Assembly (NCBI GenBank): GCA_013298505.1
Contig: JAAFHY010000030.1
Span: 1 to 34,304 of the forward strand
Length of the DNA: 34,304 nt
Direction of reading: 5' to 3'
DNA from: Cytophagales bacterium
GTDB lineage: Bacteria; Bacteroidota; Bacteroidia; Cytophagales; Cyclobacteriaceae
The number at the start of each line of letters is the position of its first letter. The first letter of the stretch is position 1. Both the position numbers and the translations under genes were made by a program. Of this stretch, positions 1-8,730 are shown piece after piece. A model generated the notes under the pieces. The model made no database searches and was not told where the DNA came from. It saw nothing but the letters and a program-made list of their open reading frames with translations.

Positions 1-1
1 G

Positions 2-1153
2 TTTTCCAAAAAGCAACCCGACTTGAATTGGGAAAGTCCCCATCTCCGTAAGGAAGTTTACAAGTTGATGGATTTCTGGTTGAAAAAAGGGGTAGATGGT
101 TTGCGTTTAGATGTGATCTCGGCCATTTCCAAACGCACCGATTTTCCGGATACAGATACCCACGACTTCAACGAAACCATTCGCAAGTATTATTCCAATG
201 GTCCGCGCTTGCGCGAGTTTATTGCTGAAATGAAGCGCAACGTGCTGGCAAACTACCCGAATGTGATGACCGTGGGCGAGGGCCCTGGCATCACACCCCT
301 CAACGCCCTTGATTATTTGGATGAGCGAGAGGGATTGAACATGATTTTTCATTTTGGCCACATGTTTATGGATCAAGGATCGGGTGGGCGGTTCGACCCG
401 ATTCCGTGGACAATGAATGACTTTAAAAAAGTATTCAAGACATGGGATGATGCGTTCGAATCGAAGGGCTGGGGCAGCATATTCTTAGGCAACCACGATT
501 TTGCTCGCATGGTTTCCCGTTGGGGAAATGACCAAGAGCACTGGGAAAAATCATCTAAATTGTTAATCACTCTGCTGCTGTCGATGCGCGGCACCACGTT
601 CATTTACCAAGGCGATGAAATTGGTATGACCAACACGACCTTAAATTCCGTGAAGGAATCCAAAGATATTGAAACACAAAATGGCTGGCGCGAGGCAATC
701 AAACGCGGGATGGATGAATGCGATTTCCTTAAACTTGCCAACTATTCGGGTAGAGATAATGCCCGCACTCCCATGCAATGGAATGGCGAAGAGCATGCCG
801 GGTTTACAGTCGGAGTTCCGTGGATGCCAATCAATGCCAATAAAGATAAAATCAATGTGAAGCAGCAAGAGCGGACACAGGGTTCTATTTTAAGTTACTT
901 CAAGGAAATGGCTGGGTTGAAGAAGCAAAATCATGCACTCACCTATGGAAGTTACAACATGCTGTACGATACACCCGATCGTCTGTTTGCCTACTATCGT
1001 CAGGAGGAAAAAGAAAAGTTTCTGGTGATGCTGAATTTTTCTGAAGAGAATCTTAACTTTCCTATCTCACTCACCGGAAAACGAGTTATCGGCAACTATC
1101 CCGATGTCTCTTCACGGCTGCGTGCATGGGAAGCCTTGATCTATAAACTATGA
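2..1153 (+). CDS. GH13 alpha-glucosidase (oligo-1,6-glucosidase type), 5' truncated by window edge
   Basis: Hydrolyses alpha-glucosidic bonds of malto- or isomalto-oligosaccharides, releasing glucose. The frame is open from base 2 (FSKKQPDLNWESP), so the real start lies left of the window and about 384 C-terminal codons are visible. The GH13 conserved regions appear in order: GLRLDVI with the nucleophile Asp at bases 110-112, VGEGPG with the acid/base Glu, and FLGNHD with the third carboxylate. The C-terminal part looks like the usual beta-sandwich domain. The residues around NHD (RMVSRWGND) resemble the oligo-1,6-glucosidase/alpha-glucosidase subfamily. The stop overlaps the next start as ATGA, so it is probably translationally coupled to the ROK kinase. 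Exact linkage preference cannot be read from the sequence. No signal peptide can be judged because the N-terminus is missing. Confidence 0.9.
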   Translation, partial: FSKKQPDLNWESPHLRKEVYKLMDFWLKKGVDGLRLDVISAISKRTDFPDTDTHDFNETIRKYYSNGPRLREFIAEMKRNVLANYPNVMTVGEGPGITPLNALDYLDEREGLNMIFHFGHMFMDQGSGGRFDPIPWTMNDFKKVFKTWDDAFESKGWGSIFLGNHDFARMVSRWGNDQEHWEKSSKLLITLLLSMRGTTFIYQGDEIGMTNTTLNSVKESKDIETQNGWREAIKRGMDECDFLKLANYSGRDNARTPMQWNGEEHAGFTVGVPWMPINANKDKINVKQQERTQGSILSYFKEMAGLKKQNHALTYGSYNMLYDTPDRLFAYYRQEEKEKFLVMLNFSEENLNFPISLTGKRVIGNYPDVSSRLRAWEALIYKL

Positions 1154-2070
1154 GCGATCCGAAAAATTATTTGTGGGGCATTGACCTCGGTGGTACAAAA
1201 GCAGAAGGAATTGTATTGGGCCCCGGAGGATTAAAAGAAATCTTGTTCCGCGATCGCGTTCCGACCGGTGCCGAAAATGGCTATCAGCATATTCTCGGGC
1301 AGATCAAAACATTAGTAGATATGATGACCGCTAAGATGGGCTACCGTACATCGAAGTTGGGTATTTGTACACCTGGCACCTTAGACCCAAAGTTGGGCAC
1401 CATGAAAGGTTGTAATTCAGAGTGCATGAATTTTCAGCCCATGAAAAGTGATTTGGAGAAGTTGTTGGGAATGGAAATTTTTATTGCTAATGATGCCAAT
1501 TGTTTTGCACTGGCCGAGGCACAAATGGGTGTCGTAAAAGAAAAATTCCCGAAGGCCAACGTGGTGTTTGGAGTCATTATGGGCACGGGAGTTGGCGGTG
1601 GATTGGTGGTGGATGGCAAAGTGCTGAATGGCTTGCAAGGAATTGGAGGCGAATGGGGTCATAACTTTTTAGATGCCTCAGGCGGACCCTGTTATTGCGG
1701 TAAATCCGGATGTGTGGAGAAAGTCCTTTCGGGGCCATCGCTTGAAAAATATTATGCCGGCATTTCCGGACAGCCCAAGCGACTCAAAGAAATTTATGAG
1801 TTGTACAAAGCAGGCGATGCGCATGCTACCCAGACCATTCAGCGTATGACTCACTTCTTTGGCGTGGCGTTGAGTGTTATTGTGAATATCATTGATCCAG
1901 ATGTGATTGTGATTGGCGGAGGCGTAGGCAATATTGATGAGATTTATACAGAAGGAGTAGAATCGGTGCGGAAGTATGCCTTTAATAACGGAGTGTTGGA
2001 TACTCCTATTGTAAAGCCAAGCCTGGGCGATAGTGCCGGAGTGTTTGGTGCTGCTTATTTGACGGTTTAA
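1150..2070 (+). CDS. ROK family sugar kinase (glucokinase-like)
   Basis: A cytoplasmic ATP-dependent hexose kinase. In this setting it most likely phosphorylates the glucose released by GH13 and by maltose phosphorolysis. It has the N-terminal phosphate-binding motif GIDLGGTKAEG (residues 10-20), the catalytic Asp region ANDANCFA (113-120), the ROK glycine-rich stretch GTGVGGG (145-151), and the zinc site formed by His171 (GEWGH) and CYCGKSGCVE (181-190). Its length of 306 aa is normal for the family. The start overlaps the GH13 stop by 4 nt. Substrate could also be fructose, mannose or an N-acetylhexosamine; glucose is inferred from the neighbours. Confidence 0.88.
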   Translation: MSDPKNYLWGIDLGGTKAEGIVLGPGGLKEILFRDRVPTGAENGYQHILGQIKTLVDMMTAKMGYRTSKLGICTPGTLDPKLGTMKGCNSECMNFQPMKSDLEKLLGMEIFIANDANCFALAEAQMGVVKEKFPKANVVFGVIMGTGVGGGLVVDGKVLNGLQGIGGEWGHNFLDASGGPCYCGKSGCVEKVLSGPSLEKYYAGISGQPKRLKEIYELYKAGDAHATQTIQRMTHFFGVALSVIVNIIDPDVIVIGGGVGNIDEIYTEGVESVRKYAFNNGVLDTPIVKPSLGDSAGVFGAAYLTV

Positions 2071-2082
2071 CCTTTAGACTAT

Positions 2083-3066
2083 ATGCCCAGAAAAAAAATT
2101 GCCGTTATTGGCCCGATCCCAAGAGATCACATCGTAACCCACCAAGGGGAGTTAATTCAAAAATGGGGATGCGTAACACATCCCGTCATCGCACTTTCGG
2201 CTATGGCAGGAGATAAACTTGAAGTGATACCCGTCTCCCATTTGCGCAAAGTGGATGTAGATAATGTGCGCGAAGTATTCAAAGGATACAAAGGCATCAA
2301 CACTAAATTCATTTCCGCAAAGAACGATCAGGGCGATATCATCAGCCTTCGATTTGTAGATGTAAACAACCGACTTGAGCGTCAAACGGGATTCATGGAC
2401 CCGATTGTGCCCGATGATTTCAAAAAACTCCTCGACTGCAAAGTATTTGTGTTCATTCCCATCAGCGATTACGAAATCTCGCTGGACACCCTGAAATACT
2501 TAAAGAAGCGAAGCAAAGGAATAATCATTTTCGATGCACACGGCCCAACCACGGCCTGTCTGGCAAACGGAGAGCGGCAACGCAAATTTTGGGTCGACCG
2601 CGATCAGTGGCTTCCTTATATCGATGTGCTTAAAATGAATCTTGAAGAAGCGCAGGCATCCTGGTTCAAAAAAGAATATGAGAGTCAGGATTTTACCATT
2701 TCGGAGGAACCCGATCGCAAAGAGTTACTGGCATTCGCTACCCATTGCCTCAATCTTGGCGTGAAGTGTGTGTGCATTACAGTAGATTCTCGCGGCTGCC
2801 TGGTTTATAGAAAAGATCGAGGAAAACTATTGGAAGACCTAGTACCTGCTATCAAAGTAGAACAGGTGATCGATACCACTGGTTGTGGCGATTCATTTGC
2901 TGGGGGTGTTGGCTTCGGATTGTTGCAAAGTCCCAAGGATTATGTGAAAGCGGTGCATTATGGAAACGCTTTAGGAGCCCTCAGAACACAAGGGAAAACG
3001 TTTGCCGTATTTAAATCTCAAGCTGAAACGGAACAAATAATTAAGCTGGGCTATATTCGCGCGTGA
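2083..3066 (+). CDS. PfkB/ribokinase family carbohydrate kinase
   Basis: An ATP-dependent sugar or nucleoside kinase of the ribokinase fold. The family's second signature DTTGCGDSFAGG lies at residues 264-275, with Asp270 as catalytic base and the preceding glycines as anion hole. The N-terminus (KKIAVIGPIPRDHIV) matches the first strand of the fold. Length is 327 aa. It lies 12 bp after the ROK kinase in the same direction, so probably the same transcript. A second kinase unrelated to the first suggests a different substrate, for instance a furanose or a modified sugar, but the sequence does not identify it. Confidence 0.85.
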   Translation: MPRKKIAVIGPIPRDHIVTHQGELIQKWGCVTHPVIALSAMAGDKLEVIPVSHLRKVDVDNVREVFKGYKGINTKFISAKNDQGDIISLRFVDVNNRLERQTGFMDPIVPDDFKKLLDCKVFVFIPISDYEISLDTLKYLKKRSKGIIIFDAHGPTTACLANGERQRKFWVDRDQWLPYIDVLKMNLEEAQASWFKKEYESQDFTISEEPDRKELLAFATHCLNLGVKCVCITVDSRGCLVYRKDRGKLLEDLVPAIKVEQVIDTTGCGDSFAGGVGFGLLQSPKDYVKAVHYGNALGALRTQGKTFAVFKSQAETEQIIKLGYIRA

Positions 3067-3166
3067 AAAACAGAATATTGAAGCTAGAATTCAGAATTTA
3101 GAATCTATTTTCTTTTGATTTTCTTCACTTCTGTATTCTAATTTCTGACTTCTTTAAAAAATAGAA
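3067..3166. repeat. Inverted array of a degenerate heptamer between PfkB and pgmB
   Basis: The left arm at 3080-3105 reads GAAG followed by the heptamers CTAGAAT, TCAGAAT, TTAGAAT. The right arm at 3128-3152, read on the minus strand, is GAAG followed by TCAGAAA, TTAGAAT, ACAGAAG. The two arms could pair as an imperfect stem around an AT-rich loop. It fills the whole gap between two co-directional genes. Confidence 0.6.
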
Positions 3167-3811
3167 ATGATAAAAGCTGTAATTTTTGATTTGGATGGAG
3201 TGATTGTAGATACTGCGCACTACCATTATGTTGCTTGGCAGCGATTGGCCAAAGAGCTGGGCATTTCTTTTACTGAAAAGGAAAACGAGCGATTAAAAGG
3301 GGTTAGTAGAATGCACTCGTTAGAAATTATTTTAGAGATAGGCGGTGTTACTCTTTCCCAAGCAAAAAAAGAAGAACTGGCCACTAAAAAGAATAGCTGG
3401 TTTGTGGAATACATCGAAGCCATTCGTCCGGAAGAAATTTTTAAAGGCGTGAAAGAAATGCTTCAGGAATTGCGCACGCAAGGATTCAGAGTAGCGTTGG
3501 CTTCAAGCAGCAAAAATGCAGAGACGGTGTTGCGACTGTTGCAAATAAAAAACATGTTCGATGCGGTGGTAGATGGCACGATGATAAAAAATAGCAAGCC
3601 CGATCCGGAGATATTTTTATTAGCGGCCAGCAAACTCGGTGTTTCACCGGACGTATGCGTGGTTTTTGAAGATGCCGAAGCAGGCGTGGAGGCTGCGCTG
3701 GCTGCCGGTATGAAGTGTGTCGGTGTTGGCTCTGCCGATCAGTTAGGTAAGGCACATGCCATCGTGAAAAGCACAGCCGATTTTCCGATTTCTAAACTGA
3801 ATTCACTATAG
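3167..3811 (+). CDS. pgmB: Beta-phosphoglucomutase (HAD superfamily)
   Basis: Interconverts beta-D-glucose-1-phosphate and glucose-6-phosphate. It follows maltose phosphorylase, which releases the beta anomer. HAD motif I is FDLDGVIVDT, with nucleophile Asp8 and general acid/base Asp10. Motif II is LASSSKN (111-117), motif III Lys144 in NSKPDPE, and motif IV FEDAEAG (167-173) with Glu168/Asp169 for magnesium. The cap region contains WQRLAKELGI and LKGVSR, as in beta-PGMs. Length of 214 aa fits the family. It lies just upstream of the GH65 gene, a standard partner, which strongly supports the assignment over a generic HAD phosphatase. Confidence 0.92.
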   Translation: MIKAVIFDLDGVIVDTAHYHYVAWQRLAKELGISFTEKENERLKGVSRMHSLEIILEIGGVTLSQAKKEELATKKNSWFVEYIEAIRPEEIFKGVKEMLQELRTQGFRVALASSSKNAETVLRLLQIKNMFDAVVDGTMIKNSKPDPEIFLLAASKLGVSPDVCVVFEDAEAGVEAALAAGMKCVGVGSADQLGKAHAIVKSTADFPISKLNSL

Positions 3812-3875
3812 ACTTTTAACCTTCAACTTTAGACTTTTAGCTTTCAACTTTTAACTTTGAAATTCAACTTTTAAA
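3811..3875. repeat. Degenerate ACTTTTAAC-type short-period repeat
   Basis: The gap between pgmB and the GH65 gene is almost entirely variants of AACTTTTA/GACTTTTAG, about 10-11 bp apart on one strand (GACTTTTAAC, CTTCAACTTTA, GACTTTTAG, CTTTCAACTTTTAAC and so on). No ORF or promoter motif stands out. Confidence 0.55.
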
Positions 3876-3886
3876 CTAATATAAGC

Positions 3887-6166
3887 GTGAAGCAATATCT
3901 TAAAAACCACGAATGGCAAATCATCGAACAAGGATTTGATCCTCATTACAACCGCATTTCAGAAAGTATATTCAGCTTGGGCAATGGCCGCATGGGCCAG
4001 CGCGCCAACTTCGAAGAAAACTATTCCGGGGACACCCACCAAGGCACGTATGTGGCCGGTGTGTACTATCCCGATAAAACACGGGTAGGGTGGTGGAAGA
4101 ACGGTTACCCAGAATATTTTGCCAAAGTCTTGAATGCGCCAACTTGGATCGGCATTCAAATTAAGATTGGAAAGCATGAATTGGATTTGAAGCAATGCAA
4201 AGTGGCGGACTTCAAGCGAGTGCTCGATATGAAGCAGGGCTTGCTGCAACGGTCATTTGTAGCCACCCTACCGGATGGAAAGAAAGTAAAAATAGATGCC
4301 AGCCGTTTTTGTAGTATGGCCGATGGCGAAGTAGGAGCCATTCGCTATTCCGTCACACCTGAGAATTTTTCTGCTAATGCAGTAATCACCTTGTCGGTGG
4401 ATGCCGATGTGGTGAACAAAGATTCCAACTACGATGAAAAGTTTTGGATCGAGGTAGCAAAGGAAGCTAAGGCCGGATTAGCGCTGGTAACAGCTGAAAC
4501 GAAGAAGACACAGTTTCAAGTCACCACCGCCATGACATTTGCGATTTATAGCGCGGGCAAAGTGGTGAAAGGTAAAAGCAAAGCGAACAAAAAGGAGAAA
4601 TATGCCGACAATGTGGTGACGATTCCATTGAAGAAAGGAGTTGAAACTGTCATCTACAAGTATGCAGCCGTTCTGTCTTCGGAGAATCATCCAAAAAAGA
4701 AATTGGCTGACAATGCCAAAAAGAAATTGAAAGCAGCCGCCAGTGCAGGCTATGATCAGTTGTTTGCAGCACACGCTGCGGTGTGGACTGATATCTGGAA
4801 AAAGTGCGATATCACCATCGAAGGAGATATTGCTGCACAGCAAGGTATTCGCTTTAATATTTTTCAGTTGATGCAAACGTATACCGGAGAAGATCAGCGC
4901 CTGAACATTGGGCCGAAAGGTTTTACCGGTGAAAAATATGGTGGCAGTACCTATTGGGATACCGAGGCCTATTGCTTGCCTTTCTATTTGGGAACATCCG
5001 ATCCAAAGGTTGGTCGCAATCTGTTAGTCTATCGTCACAAACATTTGAAGCGAGCCATCGAGAATGCACAAAAGCTCGGCTTTACCAATGGCGCAGCGCT
5101 CTACCCCATGGTTACCATGAATGGGGAAGAGTGCCACAATGAGTGGGAGATCACATTCGAAGAAGTGCATCGCAATGGAGCCATTGCCTTTGCGATTTAT
5201 GATTATATCCGCTACACCGGAGATGAAAAATACTTGACTGAATACGGATTGGAAGTGCTCCTTGGAATTTCTCGCTTCTGGTCGCAGCGCATTACCTTCT
5301 CAGAGGCGAAAGAACAATACGTCATGTTGGGAGTTACCGGCCCGAACGAATACGAAAACAATGTCAACAACAACTGGTACACCAGTTACATTGCTTGCTG
5401 GACTATGGAGTACACGCAACAAGCCTTGGATTTTGTGCGCAAGGATGATCCTGCTAAATTTAATAAGTTGGTAGCATCGACCAAGTTCAACGAAAAAGAA
5501 GAAACCTCACGCTGGGCTGATATTCGCAAGCGCATGTATTTAGGCGAGGATAAAAAGTTGGGTGTGTACTTACAACAAGACGGTTTCTTGGATAAGGAAT
5601 TAATTCCGGTTAGTCAACTAAGAAAGGAAGACAGACCGTTGAATCAAAAATGGTCGTGGGACAGAATCTTGCGTTCGTGCTACATTAAACAAGCCGATGT
5701 GCTGCAAGGCTTGTATTTGTTTGACGATCGCTTCGACAACGAAACCATCAAGCGCAATTTTGATTTTTATGAACCGATGACAGTGCACGAGTCTTCACTA
5801 TCGCCATGCGTACACGTGATCTTAGGTTCACGCATTGGCTACAAAGAAAAAGCATACGAAATGTATTTGCGCACCTCGCGTCTGGATTTGGATGATTACA
5901 ACAACGATACCGAAGATGGTTGTCACATCACGAGTATGGCTGGCACGTGGATGAGTGTGGTGAAGGGGTTTGGCGGCATGCGTGTAAAAGACGGTATGCT
6001 CCATTTCAATCCGTTCATTCCCGACCAATGGAAGTCGTATTCATTCCGCATCGAATTCAGAGGTCACGTAATCAAAGTGAAAGTATCCAAGCAAGGCGTG
6101 GAAACCATTCGCGAGTCGGGGGAGCCGGTGCAGTTGGTTCTGAATGGCAGTACTATTACTGTTTAG
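3887..6166 (+). CDS. GH65 maltose phosphorylase (family 65 glycoside hydrolase)
   Basis: Phosphorolyses maltose (alpha-1,4-diglucoside) to glucose and beta-glucose-1-phosphate in the cytoplasm. GH65 hallmarks: N-terminal SESIFSLGNGRMGQRANFEE, the central KYGGSTYWDTEAYCLPFY, the catalytic acid Glu488 in VTGPNEYENNV, and the phosphate-site region TVHESSLSPC in the late alpha/alpha barrel. Length (759 aa) is that of bacterial maltose, trehalose and kojibiose phosphorylases. Maltose is favoured by the neighbouring GH13 and pgmB, but the linkage is not proven by these motifs. It starts with GTG after ATATAAGC; no better upstream start is seen. A strong terminator follows, so this gene ends the first operon. 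Confidence 0.88.
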   Translation: MKQYLKNHEWQIIEQGFDPHYNRISESIFSLGNGRMGQRANFEENYSGDTHQGTYVAGVYYPDKTRVGWWKNGYPEYFAKVLNAPTWIGIQIKIGKHELDLKQCKVADFKRVLDMKQGLLQRSFVATLPDGKKVKIDASRFCSMADGEVGAIRYSVTPENFSANAVITLSVDADVVNKDSNYDEKFWIEVAKEAKAGLALVTAETKKTQFQVTTAMTFAIYSAGKVVKGKSKANKKEKYADNVVTIPLKKGVETVIYKYAAVLSSENHPKKKLADNAKKKLKAAASAGYDQLFAAHAAVWTDIWKKCDITIEGDIAAQQGIRFNIFQLMQTYTGEDQRLNIGPKGFTGEKYGGSTYWDTEAYCLPFYLGTSDPKVGRNLLVYRHKHLKRAIENAQKLGFTNGAALYPMVTMNGEECHNEWEITFEEVHRNGAIAFAIYDYIRYTGDEKYLTEYGLEVLLGISRFWSQRITFSEAKEQYVMLGVTGPNEYENNVNNNWYTSYIACWTMEYTQQALDFVRKDDPAKFNKLVASTKFNEKEETSRWADIRKRMYLGEDKKLGVYLQQDGFLDKELIPVSQLRKEDRPLNQKWSWDRILRSCYIKQADVLQGLYLFDDRFDNETIKRNFDFYEPMTVHESSLSPCVHVILGSRIGYKEKAYEMYLRTSRLDLDDYNNDTEDGCHITSMAGTWMSVVKGFGGMRVKDGMLHFNPFIPDQWKSYSFRIEFRGHVIKVKVSKQGVETIRESGEPVQLVLNGSTITV

Positions 6167-6188
6167 AAATTTGATACCATTCAATTTA

Positions 6189-6219
6189 AGGAGGCCTCTT
6201 TTGGGGGCCTCTTTTTTTT
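6189..6219 (+). terminator. Rho-independent terminator after GH65
   Basis: Stem GAGGCC (6191-6196) pairs with GGCCTC (6206-6211) around a 9-nt loop and is followed by a run of eight T. It lies 22 bp after the GH65 stop and separates the phosphorolytic operon from the next gene set. Confidence 0.85.
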
Positions 6220-6374
6220 GCCTACGGTTTGTTAGGTTTTGATTGTGTAAAAATTACAACCACCCACAGAAAATCAGCGCTAATCTATTGGGATTATTCA
6301 TTAATTTACCTTGATATTAGAGTTTGCAACAATAGATTTTATACCTTCAATGAATTGAATTTCAGTCTGAAACT

Positions 6375-7532
6375 ATGAACAGAAAATTACGCATGGGAAT
6401 GGTGGGTGGAGGCAAAGATGCTTTCATCGGTTCCATTCATCGCTTGGCTGCCAATATGGATGGCCTCATTGAAGTAGTAGCCGGTGCGCTCAGTATCAAT
6501 CCCGAGATCGCGAAAGAAAGTGGTAAGGCACTTTTTCTGGCAGAAGACCGAACGTATCTCACCTACGAGGAAATGATCGAAAAGGAAAGTAAACTTCCTG
6601 CCGATAAGCGAATTGACTTTGTAACCATTGTGACGCCCAACTTTGCGCACTTTGCTCCGGCTATGCTTGCGCTAGAGAAAGGTTTTCATGTGGTGATTGA
6701 AAAACCCATCACCTTTACACTCGATGAAGCCCGCCAATTAAAAAAGAAAGTAGAAGAGACGGGTTTGATCTTGTGTCTCACACATACCTACTCCGGTTAT
6801 CCGATGGTTCGTCAGGCACGTGCCATGGTGCGAGAAGGTGCCTTGGGAAAAATCAGAAAGATTGTGGTAGAATATCCGCAAGGTTGGCTGAGCAAGTTGA
6901 GCGAACGCGAAGGCAACGCCCAAGCCGCTTGGCGTACAGACCCAAAAAAATCGGGTAAAGCCGGATCGATGGGCGACATCGGAACCCACGCAGCTCACTT
7001 AGCGGAATTTATTTCTGGATTGAAGATCACGCAGCTTTGCGCGGACTTGAATATTTTAGTGCAAGGCCGTGCATTGGATGACGATGGCAACGTCTTGTTA
7101 AAATTTGATAATGGTGCTGCCGGTGTGTTGATTGCTTCACAAGTAGCAGCAGGAGAAGAGAACGCCTTGCGGATTAAAATCTATGGCGAACAGGGTGGCC
7201 TCGAGTGGGCACAGATGGAGCCCAATACATTGATTGCCAAATGGCTTGATAAACCAACTCAAATTTTGCGTGCAGGCACCAATGGATTTTTACATCACGA
7301 TGCCATCTTTAACTTTAGAACACCATCCGGTCACCCTGAAGGATATTTGGAAGCATTTGCAAACCTCTATCGCAATTTTGCTTTGGCTTTGTCTGCACGA
7401 ATCGATGGAACCCCCGCTCCTAAAGTAGTTGACTTTCCCACAGTAGAAGACGGTATTCGTGGCATGGCCTTTATCGACAATGTGGTAAAGAGTGGGCAGA
7501 GTAACGAGAAGTGGACGAACTTCGAGGTCTGA
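6375..7532 (+). CDS. Gfo/Idh/MocA family NAD(P)-dependent oxidoreductase
   Basis: A cytoplasmic sugar or cyclitol dehydrogenase. The N-terminal Rossmann fold opens with RMGMVGGGKDAF (residues 6-17), followed by the family's EKP motif at 109-111 and the C-terminal motif MGDIGTHAAH (199-208), with Asp201 and His205 in the usual catalytic positions. Length is 385 aa. No signal peptide, unlike the Tat-exported members of the family. In this setting it may oxidise a glucoside at C3 or reduce a 3-keto-sugar; that is inferred from the DUF1080 protein, cytochrome c and two TIM-barrel isomerases that follow. It is the first gene after a 208-bp gap and a terminator, so a promoter should lie at about 6230-6350, but no clear TAnnTTTG box was found. 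Confidence 0.88.
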   Translation: MNRKLRMGMVGGGKDAFIGSIHRLAANMDGLIEVVAGALSINPEIAKESGKALFLAEDRTYLTYEEMIEKESKLPADKRIDFVTIVTPNFAHFAPAMLALEKGFHVVIEKPITFTLDEARQLKKKVEETGLILCLTHTYSGYPMVRQARAMVREGALGKIRKIVVEYPQGWLSKLSEREGNAQAAWRTDPKKSGKAGSMGDIGTHAAHLAEFISGLKITQLCADLNILVQGRALDDDGNVLLKFDNGAAGVLIASQVAAGEENALRIKIYGEQGGLEWAQMEPNTLIAKWLDKPTQILRAGTNGFLHHDAIFNFRTPSGHPEGYLEAFANLYRNFALALSARIDGTPAPKVVDFPTVEDGIRGMAFIDNVVKSGQSNEKWTNFEV

Positions 7533-7612
7533 TTCGGTAATTTGCTAATTCGGTAATTCGTTGATTTGAAAATTAGATAATTTAATAATCCGATGATTTA
7601 ACGATTCGATAA
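7533..7612. repeat. Degenerate TAATTCGGTAATTTG-type AT-rich repeats
   Basis: The gap after the oxidoreductase consists of imperfect reiterations of TAATTCG, TGATTTG and GATTCGATAA on both strands. It is followed at 7629-7653 by a different short reiteration (TAGTGCCTTCGTGCC). No ORF or terminator is visible. Confidence 0.5.
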
Positions 7613-7667
7613 TAAAAAAAACAATAAAGCTTAGTGCCTTCGTGCCTGAGTGGTAAAAAAAGTAACA

Positions 7668-8720
7668 ATGAAGAATATACAAGGACCCGGAATATTTCTT
7701 GCGCAGTTTTTGGGTGATGAGGCTCCGTTTGATAATTTAAAATCCATTTGCAAGTGGGCGGCTGCGTTGGGATATGTAGGTGTGCAAATTCCCAGTTGGG
7801 ATGCGCGCTGCATCGATTTGAAGAGAGCAGCCGAAAGCAAAGACTATGCAGATGAAGTTCGGGAGACAGTCGAATCGTGTGGTTTAAAAATTACGGAGTT
7901 ATCAACGCACTTGCAGGGACAATTAGTAGCGGTCAACCCGGCCTACGATACCATGTTCGATGCCTTCGCACCCAAGAGTGTGCACGGCAAACCGAAAGAG
8001 CGCACCGCTTGGGCAGTCGATCAATTGAAGTTGGCAGCCAAAGCCAGTCGTAATTTAGGTTTGAATGCGCACGCTACCTTCTCGGGGGCACTGATGTGGC
8101 ACACGGTGTACCCCTGGCCGCAACGTCCGGCTGGATTGGTGGAAGATGGATTCAAAGAATTAGCAAAGCGCTGGCTTCCGATCTTAAATGTGTTTGATAA
8201 AGTGGGCGTGGACTTGTGTTATGAAATTCATCCCGGAGAAGATTTACACGATGGAATTACCTTCGAGCGTTTTTGGGAGGCAACGGGAAGTCACATTCGT
8301 TGTAACATCCTCTATGATCCGAGTCACTTTGTACTTCAGCAGTTAGATTATTTGCTATACATCGACTTCTATCATTCGTTCATCAAAATGTTTCACGTCA
8401 AAGATGCCGAGTTCAATGCCACCGGCAAGAGTGGTGTGTATGGCGGCTATCAGAATTGGATCGATCGTCCCGGAAGATTCCGTTCTCCGGGAGACGGCCA
8501 GGTAGATTTTAAAGCGATCTTCAGCAAGTTAGCGCAATACGACTACAGTGGTTGGGCCGTGTTGGAGTGGGAGTGTTGCATCAAACATCCCGAACAAGGT
8601 GCGGCCGAAGGTGCTCCATTTATCAAAAATCATATCATTCGTGTTACCGAAAAAGCATTTGACGACTTTGCATCAGCAGGAAAGAATCCAAAACTTAATA
8701 AATCAATTTTAGGAATTTAA
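7668..8720 (+). CDS. Sugar phosphate isomerase/epimerase (xylose isomerase-like TIM barrel)
   Basis: A cytoplasmic AP-endonuclease-2/xylose-isomerase-fold enzyme that probably isomerises or epimerises a (keto-)sugar using a divalent metal. The expected metal ligands are spread along the barrel: Glu186 in LCYEIHPGE, Asp217 and His220 in YDPSHF, His243 in MFHVKD, and Glu300 in VLEWEC. The start is set at ATG 7668; an in-frame GTG at 7650 would add six residues (MVKKVT) of low quality. Length from ATG is 350 aa. The cytochrome c gene starts 10 bp downstream. Its specific substrate is not readable from sequence. Confidence 0.85.
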   Translation: MKNIQGPGIFLAQFLGDEAPFDNLKSICKWAAALGYVGVQIPSWDARCIDLKRAAESKDYADEVRETVESCGLKITELSTHLQGQLVAVNPAYDTMFDAFAPKSVHGKPKERTAWAVDQLKLAAKASRNLGLNAHATFSGALMWHTVYPWPQRPAGLVEDGFKELAKRWLPILNVFDKVGVDLCYEIHPGEDLHDGITFERFWEATGSHIRCNILYDPSHFVLQQLDYLLYIDFYHSFIKMFHVKDAEFNATGKSGVYGGYQNWIDRPGRFRSPGDGQVDFKAIFSKLAQYDYSGWAVLEWECCIKHPEQGAAEGAPFIKNHIIRVTEKAFDDFASAGKNPKLNKSILGI

Positions 8721-8730
8721 TTTTTGCACT

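Noticed and set aside
4478-4876. 132-codon minus-strand frame opposite the GH65 gene
   Set aside because: Shadow of the GH65 coding frame.
6240-6374. Promoter for the Gfo/Idh gene, e.g. TACCTTGA at 6307
   Set aside because: Two mismatches to the -7 consensus and no TTTG at the right spacing; not listed as a feature.
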